This document shows positions 36,436 to 48,229 of a stretch of DNA of 64,000 bases, one piece after another. Positions within the stretch are counted from its first letter, which is position 1, and each line of letters begins with the position of its first letter. Origin of the DNA: Heterohyrax brucei (lineage: Eukaryota > Chordata > Mammalia > Hyracoidea > Procaviidae); assembly GCA_028571685.1 (NCBI GenBank), contig CM053164.1, positions 42,024,501-42,088,500 on the forward strand, in the 5' to 3' direction. The notes below the pieces were generated by a model, which was given only the letters and a program-made list of their open reading frames with translations, was not told the origin of the DNA and did no database searches. The position numbers and the translations under genes were made by a program.

Positions 36436-39400
36436 TCATTATTGCTGTTCTTAGGTACCATTAAGTCAGTTTAGATTTATTGGGACCTTATGTACAACAA
36501 AACAAAACACTGCTGGCCCTGCGTCATCGTCATGTTTCAGCTCATCATTGAAGCCGCTGTGTCTGTCTGTCCTGTTGAGGGTCTTCCTCTTGTTAGCTGG
36601 CAGACCCTCGGCTTCACAAAGCGTGACGTCCTTCTCCAGCGACCAGTCCCTCCTAATGGATAGTCCAAAGTACATGAGGCAAAGTCTTGATATTCTCAGT
36701 TCTAAGAAGAATGGCTGTACTTCTCCCAAGACAGATTTGTTTGTTCTGGCCGTCCCGGTGTTATTCAATACTCTTCCCAACACCATAATTCAAATGCATA
36801 ATTCTTCAGTCTCCCGTATTGATTGTCCTGTTTTTGTATGCGTATGCAGTGATTGCAAATACTATGGCTTGGGTCAGGCTCATCTTAGTCCTCAGTAGAT
36901 TTGTCCAATACAATACGTCATTTGATTTCTTGACTACATGGGCATTGATTATGGATCCAAGTAAAATGAAATCTTTGACATACACATCTTCATTTTTTTC
37001 TCTTTATCATGATGTTGCTTATTAGTCCAGAGGATTTTTATCTTATGTTAAGGTGTAATCTATACTGAAGGCTATAGTCTTTAATCTTCATCAGTAAGTG
37101 CTTCAAGTCCTCTTTGCTTTCAGCAAGCAAAGTTGTATCACCTGCATATCACAGGTTGGGAATGAGTTTTCCTCCAATCCTGATGCTGCACGCTTCTTCA
37201 TATAGTCCAGCTTCTTTGGTTATTTGCTCAGCATACAGATTGAATAAGTATAGTGAAACGATGCAACTCTGACAGACACCTTTCCTAATTTTAAACCATG
37301 CAGTAGTCCCTTGTTCTGTCCAAACACTATTAAGTGTTCTGGAATTTCTGTTCTTCTCAATGTTCATAATTTATTATGATCCGCACAATCAAATGCATCT
37401 GCATAGTCAATAAAGCACAGGTAGATGTCTTTCTAGTATTCTCTGCTTTCAGCCAATATGCATCTGTTGTCAGTGATGATATCCCTTGTTTCATGTCCTC
37501 TTCTGATTTCAACTTGAATTTCTGGAAGTTCCCTGGTAATTTATTGCTGCAGCTGCTTTTGAATGATCTTCAGCAAAGTTTTATTTGTGTGTGATATTAA
37601 TGATATTGTTTGATCATTTTCCCATTCTGCTGAATCACCTTTTTTTTGGAGTGGGAATGAATATGGATTTCTTCCAGTCGGTCAGGTAGATGTCTTCCAT
37701 ATTTGCTGGCATAGATGACTAAGTGCTTCCAGTGCTGCATTCTGTTTGTTGAAACATTTCAATTGGTATTTTACCAATTCCTGGAGCCTTGTTTTTCACC
37801 AGTGCCTTCAGTGCAGCTTGGACTGCTTCCTTCAATACAATCAGTTCTTCATCACATGCTATCTCCAGAAATGGCTGAACACCAGTCGACCAACTGTTTT
37901 TAGTGCAGTGATTATATGTCTTCCTTTTATCTTCTTTTGATGCTTCATGTGTCATACAGCAGTTTGTCCTTAAACTCCTTCACCGTTGCAACTCAAGCCT
38001 TGAATGCTTTCTTTAGTCCTTTCAGCTTAAGAAATGAAATGTTGAGCATGTTCTTCTATTTTGATTTTCTAACACTGGGTCTGCAGATTTCATTATAACA
38101 CTTTGTTTTCTCAAACTATCCTTTGAAATCTTTTGTGCAACTCTTTTTTTTATGTTGTCATTTCTTCCGTTCACTTTAGCTACTCTACATTCTACAGCAA
38201 GTTTCAAAATCTCTCAGACATCTGTTTTGGTCTTTTCTTTCTTGCCTTTTTTTTTTTAATCTTGTACTTTAGATGAAAGTTGACAGAGCAAATTAGGTTC
38301 TCATTTAACAATTAATACACATGTTGTGTGACATTGGTTGCCAGACTTGTGACATGCCAACACTCTCTCCTTCTCGACCTTGAGTTCCCATTCTCAGTTT
38401 TCCCGTTCTCTCCTACCTTCTTGTCCCTGTCCCTGGGCTGGTGTGCCCATTTAGTCTTGTTTTGTTTTATGAATCTAATCTTTTGAGTGAAGGATGAACC
38501 TCAGGAGTGACTTCAGTACTGAGTTAAAAAGACATCTGGGAGCCATTCTTTCTCTCCAGGTTCTGTAGACCAGTAAGTCTAGTCTTCTTCATTTTTATTT
38601 TTTAATTGTGTTTTAAATAAAAGCTTACAATTAAGTCAGTTTCTCGTACAACTTACATACACTTTGTTATGTGACCTTAGCTGCTTTCACCACACTGTGA
38701 CAGCCATTCCTCCCCTTTGCTTCATATTTCCCACGTCCGTTCAACCAGCTGCTGTCCACTTCTCTCTGCTCATCTTGTCTCCAGACGGGAACTACGAGTC
38801 TGGTCTTTTTGTCAGCTAGCATTTTGTTTTACATTTTTCTCCAGCTCTGTCCAGGTCCCTCTGTGGTGATTCCTATGAGAGCAGTTGGTGGTGGTGAGCA
38901 AGCACCATCTAGATATATTGGACTCAGCCTGGTGAAGGCTTTGGTAGTTGTGGTCAATTAGTCCTTCTTTCCTCTCTGTCTGATGACCTCTTGCTCTCTT
39001 TGTGTATGGCGTCCTTAATGTCATTCCACGACTAGTCTGGTCTTCAGTCATTAATGCCCAGTGCATTAACTCTGTTTTTGAGATAGTCTGTAAACTCATG
39101 TGGTATATACTCAGTCATACCTCAGCTGTCATGGACTTGTTTTTAACTTTCTTCGGCTTTGACTTGAGCTTGCGTGGAAGCCACCGATGGTTCCACAGTT
39201 GGCCCACTAGCCTTGTTCTGACTGATGATACTGAGCTTGCCCATCATCTCTTTCCACAGATGTAGTCAGTTAGATTCCTGTGTATTCCATCTGATGCAGC
39301 CTGTGTGTATATGCCACTTATGTTCTTGGAAAAAGGGTATTTGCAGTGAAGAAGTCACTGGTCTTGGAAAATTCCATCATATGACCTCTGTTGTCCTTTC

Positions 39401-39840
39401 TACTGCCAAGGTCATGTTTCCCATCTGTTGACTCTTGGATGTTTACAACCTTCACTTTCCAGTCACCAACAATCATCACTGAATCTTGATTGCATGGTTG
39501 ATTCATTTCAGATTGCAGAAGTTGGTAAAAAAATAATTCTTCAACTTTGGCATTAGTGGTTGGTGTGTAAATTTGAATAATAATCATATGAACTGGTTTT
39601 CCTTGTAGACATATGGATAGTATCCTATCACTGACAGCATTGTATTTCACTATTGATCTTGAAATACTGTTTTTGATGATAAATGTAATGCCATTCCCTT
39701 TCAATTTTTCATTCCTGGCATAGTGGGCCACATGATTGAGTGATTCAAAATGGCCAATACCAGTCCTTTCAGCTCACTAATGCCTAGAATATTGATCTTC
39801 AAGTATTTCATTTCATTTTTGACAACTTCCAGTTTTTAGC
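36436..39840 (-). mobile_element. RTE (BovB-like) LINE, 5'-truncated, interrupted by L1 pieces
   Basis: The element reads leftwards. An apurinic endonuclease part is visible at 39731-39318 (IIQIYTPTTNAKVEELFFYQL, VMIVGDWKVKV, GHMMEFSKTSDFFTANTLF). Reverse-transcriptase parts are at 37955-37719 (ALKALVKNKAPGIGKIPIEMF) and 37367-37149 (WFKIRKGVCQSCIVSLYLFNLYAE). The 3' end at about 36436-36480 ('aggtaccattaagtcag' antisense) matches the AfroSINE tail. A nested insertion occupies about 38249-38970. Stops and frameshifts are scattered throughout, so no intact protein remains. Its orientation is opposite to CAD and the same as SLC30A3. Confidence 0.88.
38249..38970 (-). mobile_element. nested L1 3' ends inside the RTE LINE
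   Basis: The RTE sequence breaks after 'cttttctttcttgcc' and resumes at 'gatgacctcttgctctc'. The insert starts with a T-run (38249-38260) and has the L1 3'-end signature 'agatgaaagttgacagagc'. A second T-rich start at 38590 ('aagcttacaattaagtcag') shows a further antisense L1 end placed within or against the first, giving two or three layers. Confidence 0.65.
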
Positions 39841-40029
39841 AATATAAATTACCTCCTCCTTGCAATAACCATCAAATCCTTCTGTAAATGTACCCCCCAG
39901 AAGTCAGCATGTAAGAAACTGATTGGTTGATCCATTGATGTGAGACTAGGTGCTAAGAGGATACTTTATGGGCTTTGTATTGACCCAGTGGCTAGGGATG
40001 TGCCATTGGTCCCACTGTCATCTGTTCAG

Positions 40030-40110
40030 TGTTTCACCAACAGTCATTACTGAGCATTTAGTCTGTGCCAGGCTGTGAGGTGGGTGCTGGAGAAGAAAAC
40101 AGCACCATCC
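40030..40110 (+). repeat. MIR/L2-like fragment
   Basis: 'ctgagcatttagtctgtgcc aggctgtgag' is the familiar old-repeat motif. It is short and diverged. Confidence 0.45.
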
Positions 40111-40755
40111 CACAGGCAGCATGTCATCTGTGGAGCAATCTCAACCCACCACTGTGCCTCCCAGAAGACTTGTGGGACTGAGTCCTGACCTGAAGATGGC
40201 TCTGTACAACAAGAGGGTGGTGTGGAGGGAGAAGGAAGGCCAACTCTGGGAAGATATTCCTGTGAGGAATGAGTAAGTTTGCTGTTGTAGTGTCTGAAAT
40301 CTGCTTATTTTGGTAAGCTTTACTGTTTTTTGTATTTTTCTGGATTTGATTTCATTTTGTTTCTCTCTAGGCTTTTGGCTACAGTCCTTTTAAAGTTTAT
40401 AATTTATCCCAGTTGAGTCAAAGGGAACAAGATAATGGAATTTTATGTTAATATTAAGACTATTTGGGTCGGACGGAAAGCTGACAGTAAAGCCTGCGAC
40501 CAGGTAGTATGGACACAGCACTGAGTGGGACAGGAAAACTCAGAAAGTGAGCACCTGGAGACCCACCTACACAGTTTTTTCCTACTGTATTCTGGGAGAG
40601 ATTTATGTTTTCTTCTAAGAATGAGGACCGCTGCTGTATGAGGAGCCTGTGGCCTTTCTGCTCCCTGCTGAGGAGCAGAGCCAAGAGTACAGCTCTAAGC
40701 TAGGGTGGGAGAGGCCATGGATGGCTGCACTGCTGTCTTTACAGTCATGAGTTAC

Positions 40756-41252
40756 TGTCAAGGATTGAATTATGTCCACCCAAAAATATGTTTAGTCATG
40801 TGGCTGGGCCGTGATTCCTAAGATTTTTATGATCTTCCCCCATTTTGGGATTTTCCTATGCTGTATGTTAAAGGATTAGGGTGGGACTGTCAATCTCTTC
40901 ATAGAATCACCTCCTTGCTCCACTGTAAAGGCAGTTTCCCTGGAATATGGCTTGCACCACCCTTTGTCCCTTCATCCTGCAAGAGGTAAAAGGAAAGGGA
41001 AGCAAGCCAAGAACCGGGAACCTCATACCACCAAGATGGAGAGCAGAGCACATCCTTTGGACCTGAGGTTCCTATGCTGAGATGCTGTCCTGGAACTTGG
41101 ACTCAGCCTACTAGACTGTGGTAATTTCTCCTACTGAATGGACCTATAACTCATAAATGTATTTGTGGCTTACCAGACTGTGTCAATAAAGTTTCTATTC
41201 ATGAAACCATCCACTCTGTGGTATTTCTGTTAGAGTAGCACTAGCTGACTAA
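40756..41252 (+). repeat. solo LTR, ERVL-MaLR-like fossil
   Basis: Starts TGTCAAGGATTGAAT and ends near 'gcactagctgactaa', with an AATAAA near 41185 and the 'tccactctgtggtatttctg' end motif shared with the LTRs at 43615, 46010 and 59445. No internal region adjoins it. Divergence from its relative at 59445 is high, so it is probably an old insertion, before or early in the afrotherian radiation. The family name is by resemblance. Confidence 0.65.
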
Positions 41253-41254
41253 AA

Positions 41255-43125
41255 AAGGTGCCCTCTTCAGAATTGGCATGAAAGCCTTCTAGGGGAGTGG
41301 GAATTCTGGTGCAGGAAGAGGGGTAGTATAGCTCATGGTCAGCCATTAGATGTGTCCTTCCCAGGATGATCACTCTGGGTGGTAGACTTGTTCCCAGTGC
41401 CAGAGGGTCAGCTCTCACATACAGGAGACATATTCCCTGAGTGAGTTGACCCTAGGCCTGGGTGCTGCTTTCTGTAGCCTCAAGATGCTGTACTTAGAGG
41501 GCAGGTGAGGGGGGCTAGGGCACTGCATGGGGAGTGGTAAGATTAAAGAGAGGGCACGAGGTTGGGGCTGAAGGAAGAAGGCACAGGCTTTGGCAGCCCT
41601 GGGATCCTTCCTTACTACCCGCTCTCTCCACACACTTCTCCCCAGCCCTGGAAACAGGCTTTCCTTCTCTGTGAGATCATTTGTCATCACACCTGAATCC
41701 AAAACCTCAAGCTCTGTCCTCATAGGGCCTGGAAGCTGCCAGCACGCCTTGGAGGTGTTGACCAGGTGCTGATGGGACAGTTCTGGAGTTCAAACCCAGG
41801 ACAGGGAAAGCTCTGAGAACTCCTAGAGTTGGACGAAGGGATGGTGGAAACTTGGAAATAAAGAAATAAAAGAGACTCCCTAAATTCTGGAAATAACAGA
41901 TCTCCCCAGAGGTGGAAGACTCTCCCAGGAAAGGACATAAAGGCCTTCCCATCCTGGCTCTTGCCCTGAGAGTCTCTCCATAGTCTTCTGGCTGTCTCTG
42001 CTGTTACAGCAGTGAGGACCCAGTGGGAGAGCTCCACCTCTGACAGCCCAGCTCGGAGCAGCCTGAGCGTACCCACAGTGACCCCTTTAGGCTGGTCTGC
42101 AATAACATGCTTACAGGGTGGGAGGGGTTCCTGGGGGGGAAGGGATCTCTGCTACATCGGCTGTCGCTTCCTCTTCACCCTAGTCAGGCCCCGGCCCCAC
42201 GCGGCTGTCCTGACCTTTCAGAATGGAAGGTGCTACCACTCAGTAGGCCACTCCCCGACAGCTGGCCCAGCAGCCACCAGGTGAGCAACACGGTTAGGAG
42301 GGCAGAGTCTCTCAGACCCACATCTCCCCATTCTGACTTCCCCCTCTGATCCCTTGGTCTGGGCTGTTCTGAACACACAACTGCATGCTCTCAGCGTGAC
42401 AAACCAGTCTGTCTCCCTGCTTCTGTCTCATGCTTCCTTTAACTCTCCATTTTCTCTAGTTCCTCTCTGTCTCCTAGGTGGCCCCCTCTTGCCTCTCCTG
42501 CCGTGGTTAATCAGCTGTGTAAAGAGCTGCCAGGGCTGGGCTGATGGATGGCCCTTCCCTTGCCTGGCTCTTCCTCTGGCCTATCCCTTCTCCCCTTTCC
42601 CAGCCCCCTCACTTCTTATTCCACCACATATCTTATCATCAGGGAAGGACCAAAAGAAAGGGGCTTCTGGATAAGCCTGTGAAGGAGGTGGGCTGGGTGG
42701 ATAAGGGGAAGGGAGTGCAGGCCGTTCCTGAAGATAAGGATTGCCTGGACTCCCAGGGGAATGCTGCGTCGGTGAGAGAGAACTGAACTCAGTTTTCCTC
42801 CTTCCCTACCCTTCCTAGTCTCTAACAGTGATGCTGAAGTGGGTAGAGAGGCAAGGTGGCATGGAAAAAGGGCCGGAGACTTGAAACAGCCAGAACTGAG
42901 TTTGAATCTTTGTTCTCAGAGATAGTAGCTGCGTTAACGGGCAGGTACCCCTCAGTACCTCTGTCTGGAAAGTGGAAATAATATTATTGACCTCACAGAG
43001 CCTTGCACAAATTGTAAGCTCAGTAATGGTGGTTCCTGTCCCCGCTGTCAGGATGCTGGGCCACTCTGCATCTCTGAAATATCTCCCCTACATCCTGGAC
43101 TCAACCGCAAACCTAAGCCTGTCAT
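41255..43125. other. intergenic, no feature recognised
   Basis: Both strands were inspected. There are only chance frames and pyrimidine-rich sequence at 42390-42650. No repeat or gene is recognised. Confidence 0.4.
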
Positions 43126-43312
43126 GGAAGTTCCTGGGTGACACAAATGGTTAAGCGCTCCGTTACTGACCTAAAAGTTGGCAGTTCAAACACACTCAGA
43201 GACACCTTGGAAGAAAGGCCTGGCAATTTGCTTCTGAAAGCTCACGGCTTTGTAAACCCTGTGGAATACAATTCTACTCTGCACATGCAGTGTCACCATG
43301 ACTAGCAGCAAC
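43126..43312 (+). repeat. AfroSINE, long type
   Basis: 'ggaagttcctgggtgacac' head, 'gaaagg cctggcaatttgc' middle, 'gtgtcaccatgactagcag' tail. Confidence 0.85.
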
Positions 43313-43329
43313 AACGTCCTTTTCGTACA

Positions 43330-43460
43330 TGCTCTCCATATACCAGGGACATTCCCATCCATGATTTTATTAATCTCAGATTTTACAATTAAGGAAACTG
43401 GAATCCAAGGAGGTTAATTATGTAATGTGAGTAGAAGGCCAAATCAGAACCAAGGACTCT
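43330..43460 (+). repeat. MIR-like fragment
   Basis: 'catgattttattaatctcag', 'aaggaaactggaatccaagg' and 'aaggccaaatcagaacc' occur in MIR order. Confidence 0.5.
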
Positions 43461-43673
43461 GACTCGAGAGCCCTATTCTTGGGTGTGCTAGAGGCTCTGG
43501 CTGCTGGGGAAGGAATGTACACGAAGTTTGCTGTGAGATTCAACTGTGCAGCAGCTTCACAGGGTACAAGAGCTGCAGCCGGCTCTGACCCTGCCTCTGT
43601 CACTTACAGCTGACTGTTGAGGACTGAACTAAGTCTCTTCAAAACACTTGACGTAAATCCAACCCCTGTGGTT

Positions 43674-43804
43674 GAAGCCCTAAAGGTGCAATGGTTAAGA
43701 ACTTGGTTGCTAACCAAAAGGTTGGCAGTTCTAATCCATCAGCTACTGCTTCGGAACCCTAGAGGGCAGTTCTGCTCTGCCCTCCAGGTCTCTATGGCAA
43801 TGGG
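43674..43804 (+). repeat. AfroSINE inserted in the left LTR
   Basis: 'ctaaaggtgcaatggttaag ... gctaaccaaaaggttggcag ... ggtctctatggcaatgg'. It is short type and lacks the last part of the tail. Confidence 0.85.
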
Positions 43805-44082
43805 GTATTATGCCTGTAGTTGTTATCCAATTTGAGAAGGGTAGTCTTTGTTATGCTAATGAGGTGGGAGTTTAGGGTAGGGTCATTGTGAGTCAGTCTG
43901 TTTAGAGATATAAAACAGATTTAATTAAACAAGTGAACAGAGCAGAGATGGGGTAAGAAAGACGTCAACACACATGGAGATCTCCAAGGAACCAGGAAGC
44001 AGAAGCTTAAGAGACAAGGACAGAGAAAGCCTTCCCCTAGACCTAGTGCTCTGAATTTGCTCTTTTGGCTTCCTAAACTGAA

Positions 44083-44230
44083 AGAGGAGCTCTGGTGGAA
44101 CAGTAGTTACTAAGGCTGCTAACCAGAAAGTTGGCGGTTCAGATCCACCAGCTGCTCCTTGGCACTTAAAAGGCAGTTCTAGTCCTCTAGGGTTGCTGTG
44201 GGTCAGAATCAACTGGATAGCAATGAGTTA
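44083..44230 (+). repeat. AfroSINE inserted in the left LTR (second copy)
   Basis: 'aggagctctggtggaacagt ... aaccagaaagttggcggttc ... gtgggtcagaatcaactgg'. The flanks carry 'aaactga' on both sides (44075 and about 44234), a likely target duplication. Confidence 0.85.
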
Positions 44231-45580
44231 ATTAAACTGAGAGAAAATAAAGTGCTGTTTGTTAAAGTCATCCACTTGTGGTATTTCTGTTGTAACAGCA
44301 CTGAATTTGGTGCCAAAAGGGTAGGATGTGGCTCTACCGAATACCTAGTGTGGAAGCAGTTCGGGGAGTGGGTAAGAGATGAAAGCTGGAAGAGTTTTAA
44401 GGTGCCTAGCTGAAAAACCTAGATCGCCTTGAAGAGACTGTTCATAGAGTTATAGACATCAGAGGCAGTTCTGGCGAGGCCTCAGAAGGACATGAGGAGA
44501 GCTTCAGAGAGTTCCCATTGTCTTAGAGAATATATATGGTGCCAGCAACAGAAGGGTACTAGAAATGTGGGAGCTAAATGTGCTTCTTGTGAAGCTTTAA
44601 AAGGAAATGATGAACATGTGATTGGACAACAGAGGAAGAGCAATAATTCTTATGTAATGGCAAAGAACTTGCCTGAATTATATTCAAATGTTCAGTGGAA
44701 GGCAAAACTTGTAATGAATTTCGGTATCTGGCTGATGAGATTTCTAAGTAAGATCTTAAAGAGGCACATGGTTTCTCCTTGCTGCTGACAGTACAATGCA
44801 AGAAGAAAGCGATGGACTTAAAAATGAACTGCAAAATAAAAACAGATTGTTGTACAAATGGAGGACATGTATCCTAGAGTTTCCACCAAAGACAGGGATT
44901 AAGCCTATGACTGATAGATCTAGCCAAGTACCACAGCAGAAAACTCATCAGCTTAGACTAAAAGGGTCAGAGACAGGACAAAGGAAACTGTCTCTTGGAA
45001 TTCTACAGGCAAGAAACAGGTCAAAGGAGCTACATCTATTGTCCTCCAAGAAAAGGACTATCACTGGAGTAGCTTGGAGATCAGTCAAACTATTGGAAGG
45101 GGTGTGGGACACAGGGCCTTCTCGATTTCAAATGGTGAGGCCATAGCCTCCTAGGTTTCAAAGTTGGATCTTCACCAACTCAGTTCTGGAGTGTGGGGCT
45201 GCCATTAAGGTGTGCCAAGTAGATGGGGCTACTGCCAAAAGCTGAGGGGGTGGGGCTGCCATAGCTGAAGAGCAGCAGAATGGGGCATGCTGGAACCAAG
45301 GGAATGGGGCTGCCACTGAGATGGGCCAGCAGAATGGGCTACCCAAAGCCAAAGAAGCAGGGTTGCCCTCCAGTGGGCCCAGAAAGCAGAGCTGAAGCTC
45401 AAGCCTGAGAAGCCTCCACCCAGCACCCGGGAGATTTAGTCAACACCCAGAGTTTGGAGTGTGGGACCATTGCTCAGATGGTCTCACAGAATAGAGGATT
45501 ACCAGAAGCCAAGTGGTTAGAAACCACTAGCCACTCTGCAGGAGAAAGATGTGACAGTCTTTTTCCATAAAGATTTGCAG

Positions 45581-45677
45581 CCTTGGAAACCCTAGGTGTC
45601 CGTTCTACTCTGCCCTACAGGGTCATTAGGAGCTGGAGTAGACGCAGTGGTGTTAGGTTTGGTTTGGGTTTTTTTTG
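45581..45677 (+). repeat. AfroSINE 3' half
   Basis: Begins mid-element ('ccttggaaaccctaggtgtc') and ends 'ggtttggtttgggtttttt'. The tRNA-like head is missing. Confidence 0.75.
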
Positions 45678-47001
45678 AGAACTAATGTAACTTGTTCTGC
45701 TGGTTTTTAAGACTTGCTTGGTGACAGTTATCCTTACTTTCCCTCCAATTTCTCCCATTTGTAATAGAAATATCCACCTGTGCTTGTTCCAGATTGTACT
45801 TTGGAAGTGAACAACTTGTAGTCTAGATTTCACAGGTTCACAGATGAAGTATTTTGCATCAGGATGGGATATGCCTATAGTGTTACCCTTATTTGATTTA
45901 GATGATTCAGGAGATTTTGGACTTGGAGTTAATTTAAAACTCTTGTGGTAAAGTGATGGGGTGGATGCATGTGGCAAAGATGTGAATTTCAGGGGGACAA
46001 AGAGTAGAATGTTATCAGTTGAATTGTGTCTCCTAAAAATTTGTGTTGTAAATCCTAAACTCTATGCTTGTGGTTATAATCACATTTGGGAATGGGTAGT
46101 CTTTGGTAAGTTAATGAAGCAGGATTAGTTTGAAGTACACTTTGGGTCAATCTCTTTCGAGATATAAGAGATTAAACAAGTGAGCAGACATTGATGGGAT
46201 AAGATTGATGCCCAGCCACAGGAGGAACAAGCTGAAGAGACAAGGGACTTCCTCCAGAGCTGGTAGAGAAAGCTTTTGCCTGCATTCAGACTTCTAGCTT
46301 CCTGAGCTGTGAGAAAATAAACTTGTTTGTTAAAGCCACCCACTCACGGTATTTGTGTTTTAGCAGCACTAGATACCTAAGTCAGTCTTTGAGGAAGTTC
46401 CTTTCCTTTTTTGAGCTTTCATTTTCTCTACTTCATCTGCAAGAGGGCAGGGCAGGGGAGGGCCTGATGCTTTGGAAGCTGTCTTCCTGCCCTGAACCTT
46501 TTGTTCCCTCCCCTGCAGACAGACCCAGCAGGCTGTATGGAGGATGGGGCTGAAGTTTAAATGTTATTCAAAGAGTGAAAATACAGTCCTCATCTTTCCC
46601 GTCCTTCTTCCCTCTCCTCCATTTCCTCCCTCCTCCCCACCCCCATCTTGTCGCTTGGGCCCCCGTAATCAATGAGACGTAAAATGAGAAAAGTATCAGG
46701 AACCAGCAAAGCATGGCGACCAGCTGGGGCAGCTTCTGCCCGCCCACCAGTGTGCTGGACTGCCAGCCCTTTACCTCAGCCCAGCCACTCAGCCAGTCGC
46801 CTGGACTGGGCACCTTGCTGGGGAGCACAGGGTGACAATTTCCAATGAGTCAAAATCCCTCACTTGAAAATAAGTAATGAAATCTGTGTACTGACATAGA
46901 AAGATGTGCCCAGGATGTCTGGTTGAGTCATAAAAGCAGGTGACTGGATCTTACCTATAAAGTGAACACATTTCTGTTATTATGTATACTGCAGTATACA
47001 C

Positions 47002-47002
<1 letters not shown>

Positions 47003-47032
<30 letters not shown>

Positions 47033-47033
47033 C
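47003..47033 (+). repeat. (GTATAT)n microsatellite
   Basis: About five tandem hexamers of TGTATA lie between ATAC-containing flanks. Confidence 0.85.
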
Positions 47034-47257
47034 TAAAAAATGGTGAAGACAGACTCCAAATTGCAAACAGCAGTTATAGTTGGGAGTAATACTACAGAAG
47101 AAACCTTCACATTTTACTTTATATCCTTCCCATTTGTTGGACTCCTAAAATTCATTATAGATTTTATAATAAAAAATCAAAATATATTCATTTTTATAAT
47201 AAAAAAGTTAGGTTATTTTATAGAGTGAAAACCTCACAGAAGCCACATTACAGGTGT

Positions 47258-47458
47258 TATTTTGTTGTGTGTTACCAAGTGGATTCTGACTCAGAGTGAC
47301 CCTAAAGGGCACAGCAGAACTGCCTCATATGGTTTCCTAGGATGTAAGCTTTACAGGAACAGAAAACTAAATCTTTTCTCTGAAAAAAATCCACGGTGGG
47401 TTTGCGATGCTGCCATTTAGTTAACAGCTGAGGGCTCTGCGTGCTTAACCGCTGTGGT
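47258..47458 (-). repeat. AfroSINE, antisense
   Basis: 'ttgttgtgtgttaccaagtg' tail at the left and 'gcgtgcttaaccgctgtgg' head at the right. The middle is diverged. Confidence 0.75.
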
Positions 47459-47956
47459 GACTTGATGCCAACAACAGGACAGTAAGACCAGTTAAGGCCT
47501 AGCAGTCTGAAGCACTCAATCTAAAATTCAAGCACTAAAATTTGATTTCTAAAACGAGGAAAATCAACAATCCCTCCATGAGACTGATTTCCAAGACCAA
47601 ATCTGTCAATATATGGTTAAAACAAAGGGTAGATGATTGTAAAAGTGGCCATTAGTGCCTGCAGCCCAAACCTGGACTCACAATTAGCTGCTTTGGGGCG
47701 CCCCCCCCAATACCCTATATAGCTTGAGAGGCCAGCCCCCATTAGCACTATGGGCCAACTACTCTGCATCAGAGAGACCTTGCTGTCCTCCAACCAGCCA
47801 GGAATGAGTCCCTGGATCTCTTGTCTTTGTCTTCCAGTTTTCTCCTGCAACCAAGCCAACAGCCCATGGAGACTGTCCCTGAGCCAATGACCACAGGGGA
47901 CAGACAGCATCAGCCCATCCCTTTTGACCTAGGTTTGAGCACACAGTGAAACGGGA

Positions 47957-48012
47957 AGCCAAATCAAACCCATCACCGTCTAGTAGATTCCAACTCATAG
48001 CAACACTATAAA
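47957..48012 (-). repeat. AfroSINE tail fragment, antisense
   Basis: 'aagccaaatcaaacccatca ccgtctagtagattccaact' is only the 3' tail. Confidence 0.7.
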
Positions 48013-48223
48013 GAAGCTGAGTAAAGGTGCTGGTGGTTTTTAGCCTCCTATATCTGAATGGTGTTTGCAAACAGAGACGGTGGGGGGGGGGGGCTGGCAA
48101 GGGGCCAGAAGGGCTGGAGAAGCTCATCACAGCTGAGGGATTCTGCTGGTACCCAAATGGCCAGTTCCACACCCTCCTCCTGAGGAATCAACACAGGACC
48201 TGAAAGATGCTGTTAGAGACAAG

Positions 48224-48229
48224 TTTATT
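48224..48229 (-). terminator. SLC30A3: SLC30A3 polyadenylation signal AATAAA
   Basis: TTTATT on the plus strand is AATAAA on the gene strand, in 'ccaccaataaacttgtctc', 660 bp beyond the stop codon. It predicts a 3' UTR of about 680 nt ending near 48205. The 3' UTR holds a GACA/CTGT short repeat at 48297-48314. Confidence 0.8.

Larger units (their letters stand above)
43615..46384 (+). mobile_element. ERVL-MaLR-like fossil with two LTRs, broken
   Basis: The left LTR (43615 to about 44310) and right LTR (46010-46384) share the same order of motifs ('gggtagtcttt', 'gagatataa', 'ttaattaaacaagtga', 'aataaa', a 'tccac/cccac ... ggtattt' end). The internal part is about 1.7 kb of non-coding, GC-varied sequence without a recognisable protein domain, typical of MaLRs. 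Two AfroSINEs (43674, 44083) are inserted in the left LTR and a SINE fragment lies in the internal part (45581). It is heavily broken and the LTRs are strongly diverged from each other, so it is an old insertion. Confidence 0.65.

Noticed and set aside
36436-39840. Active RTE LINE
   Set aside because: Only scattered pieces of the endonuclease and reverse transcriptase are open, and the element is 5'-truncated and split by insertions.
44492-44788. 98-codon frame in the interior of the two-LTR fossil
   Set aside because: No known protein motif; it is treated as part of the non-coding interior of a MaLR-like fossil.
45180-45400. Minisatellite-like 'atggggctgcca' repeats
   Set aside because: The units are irregular in spacing and lie within the LTR-element interior, where such text is usual. 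Not a true tandem array.
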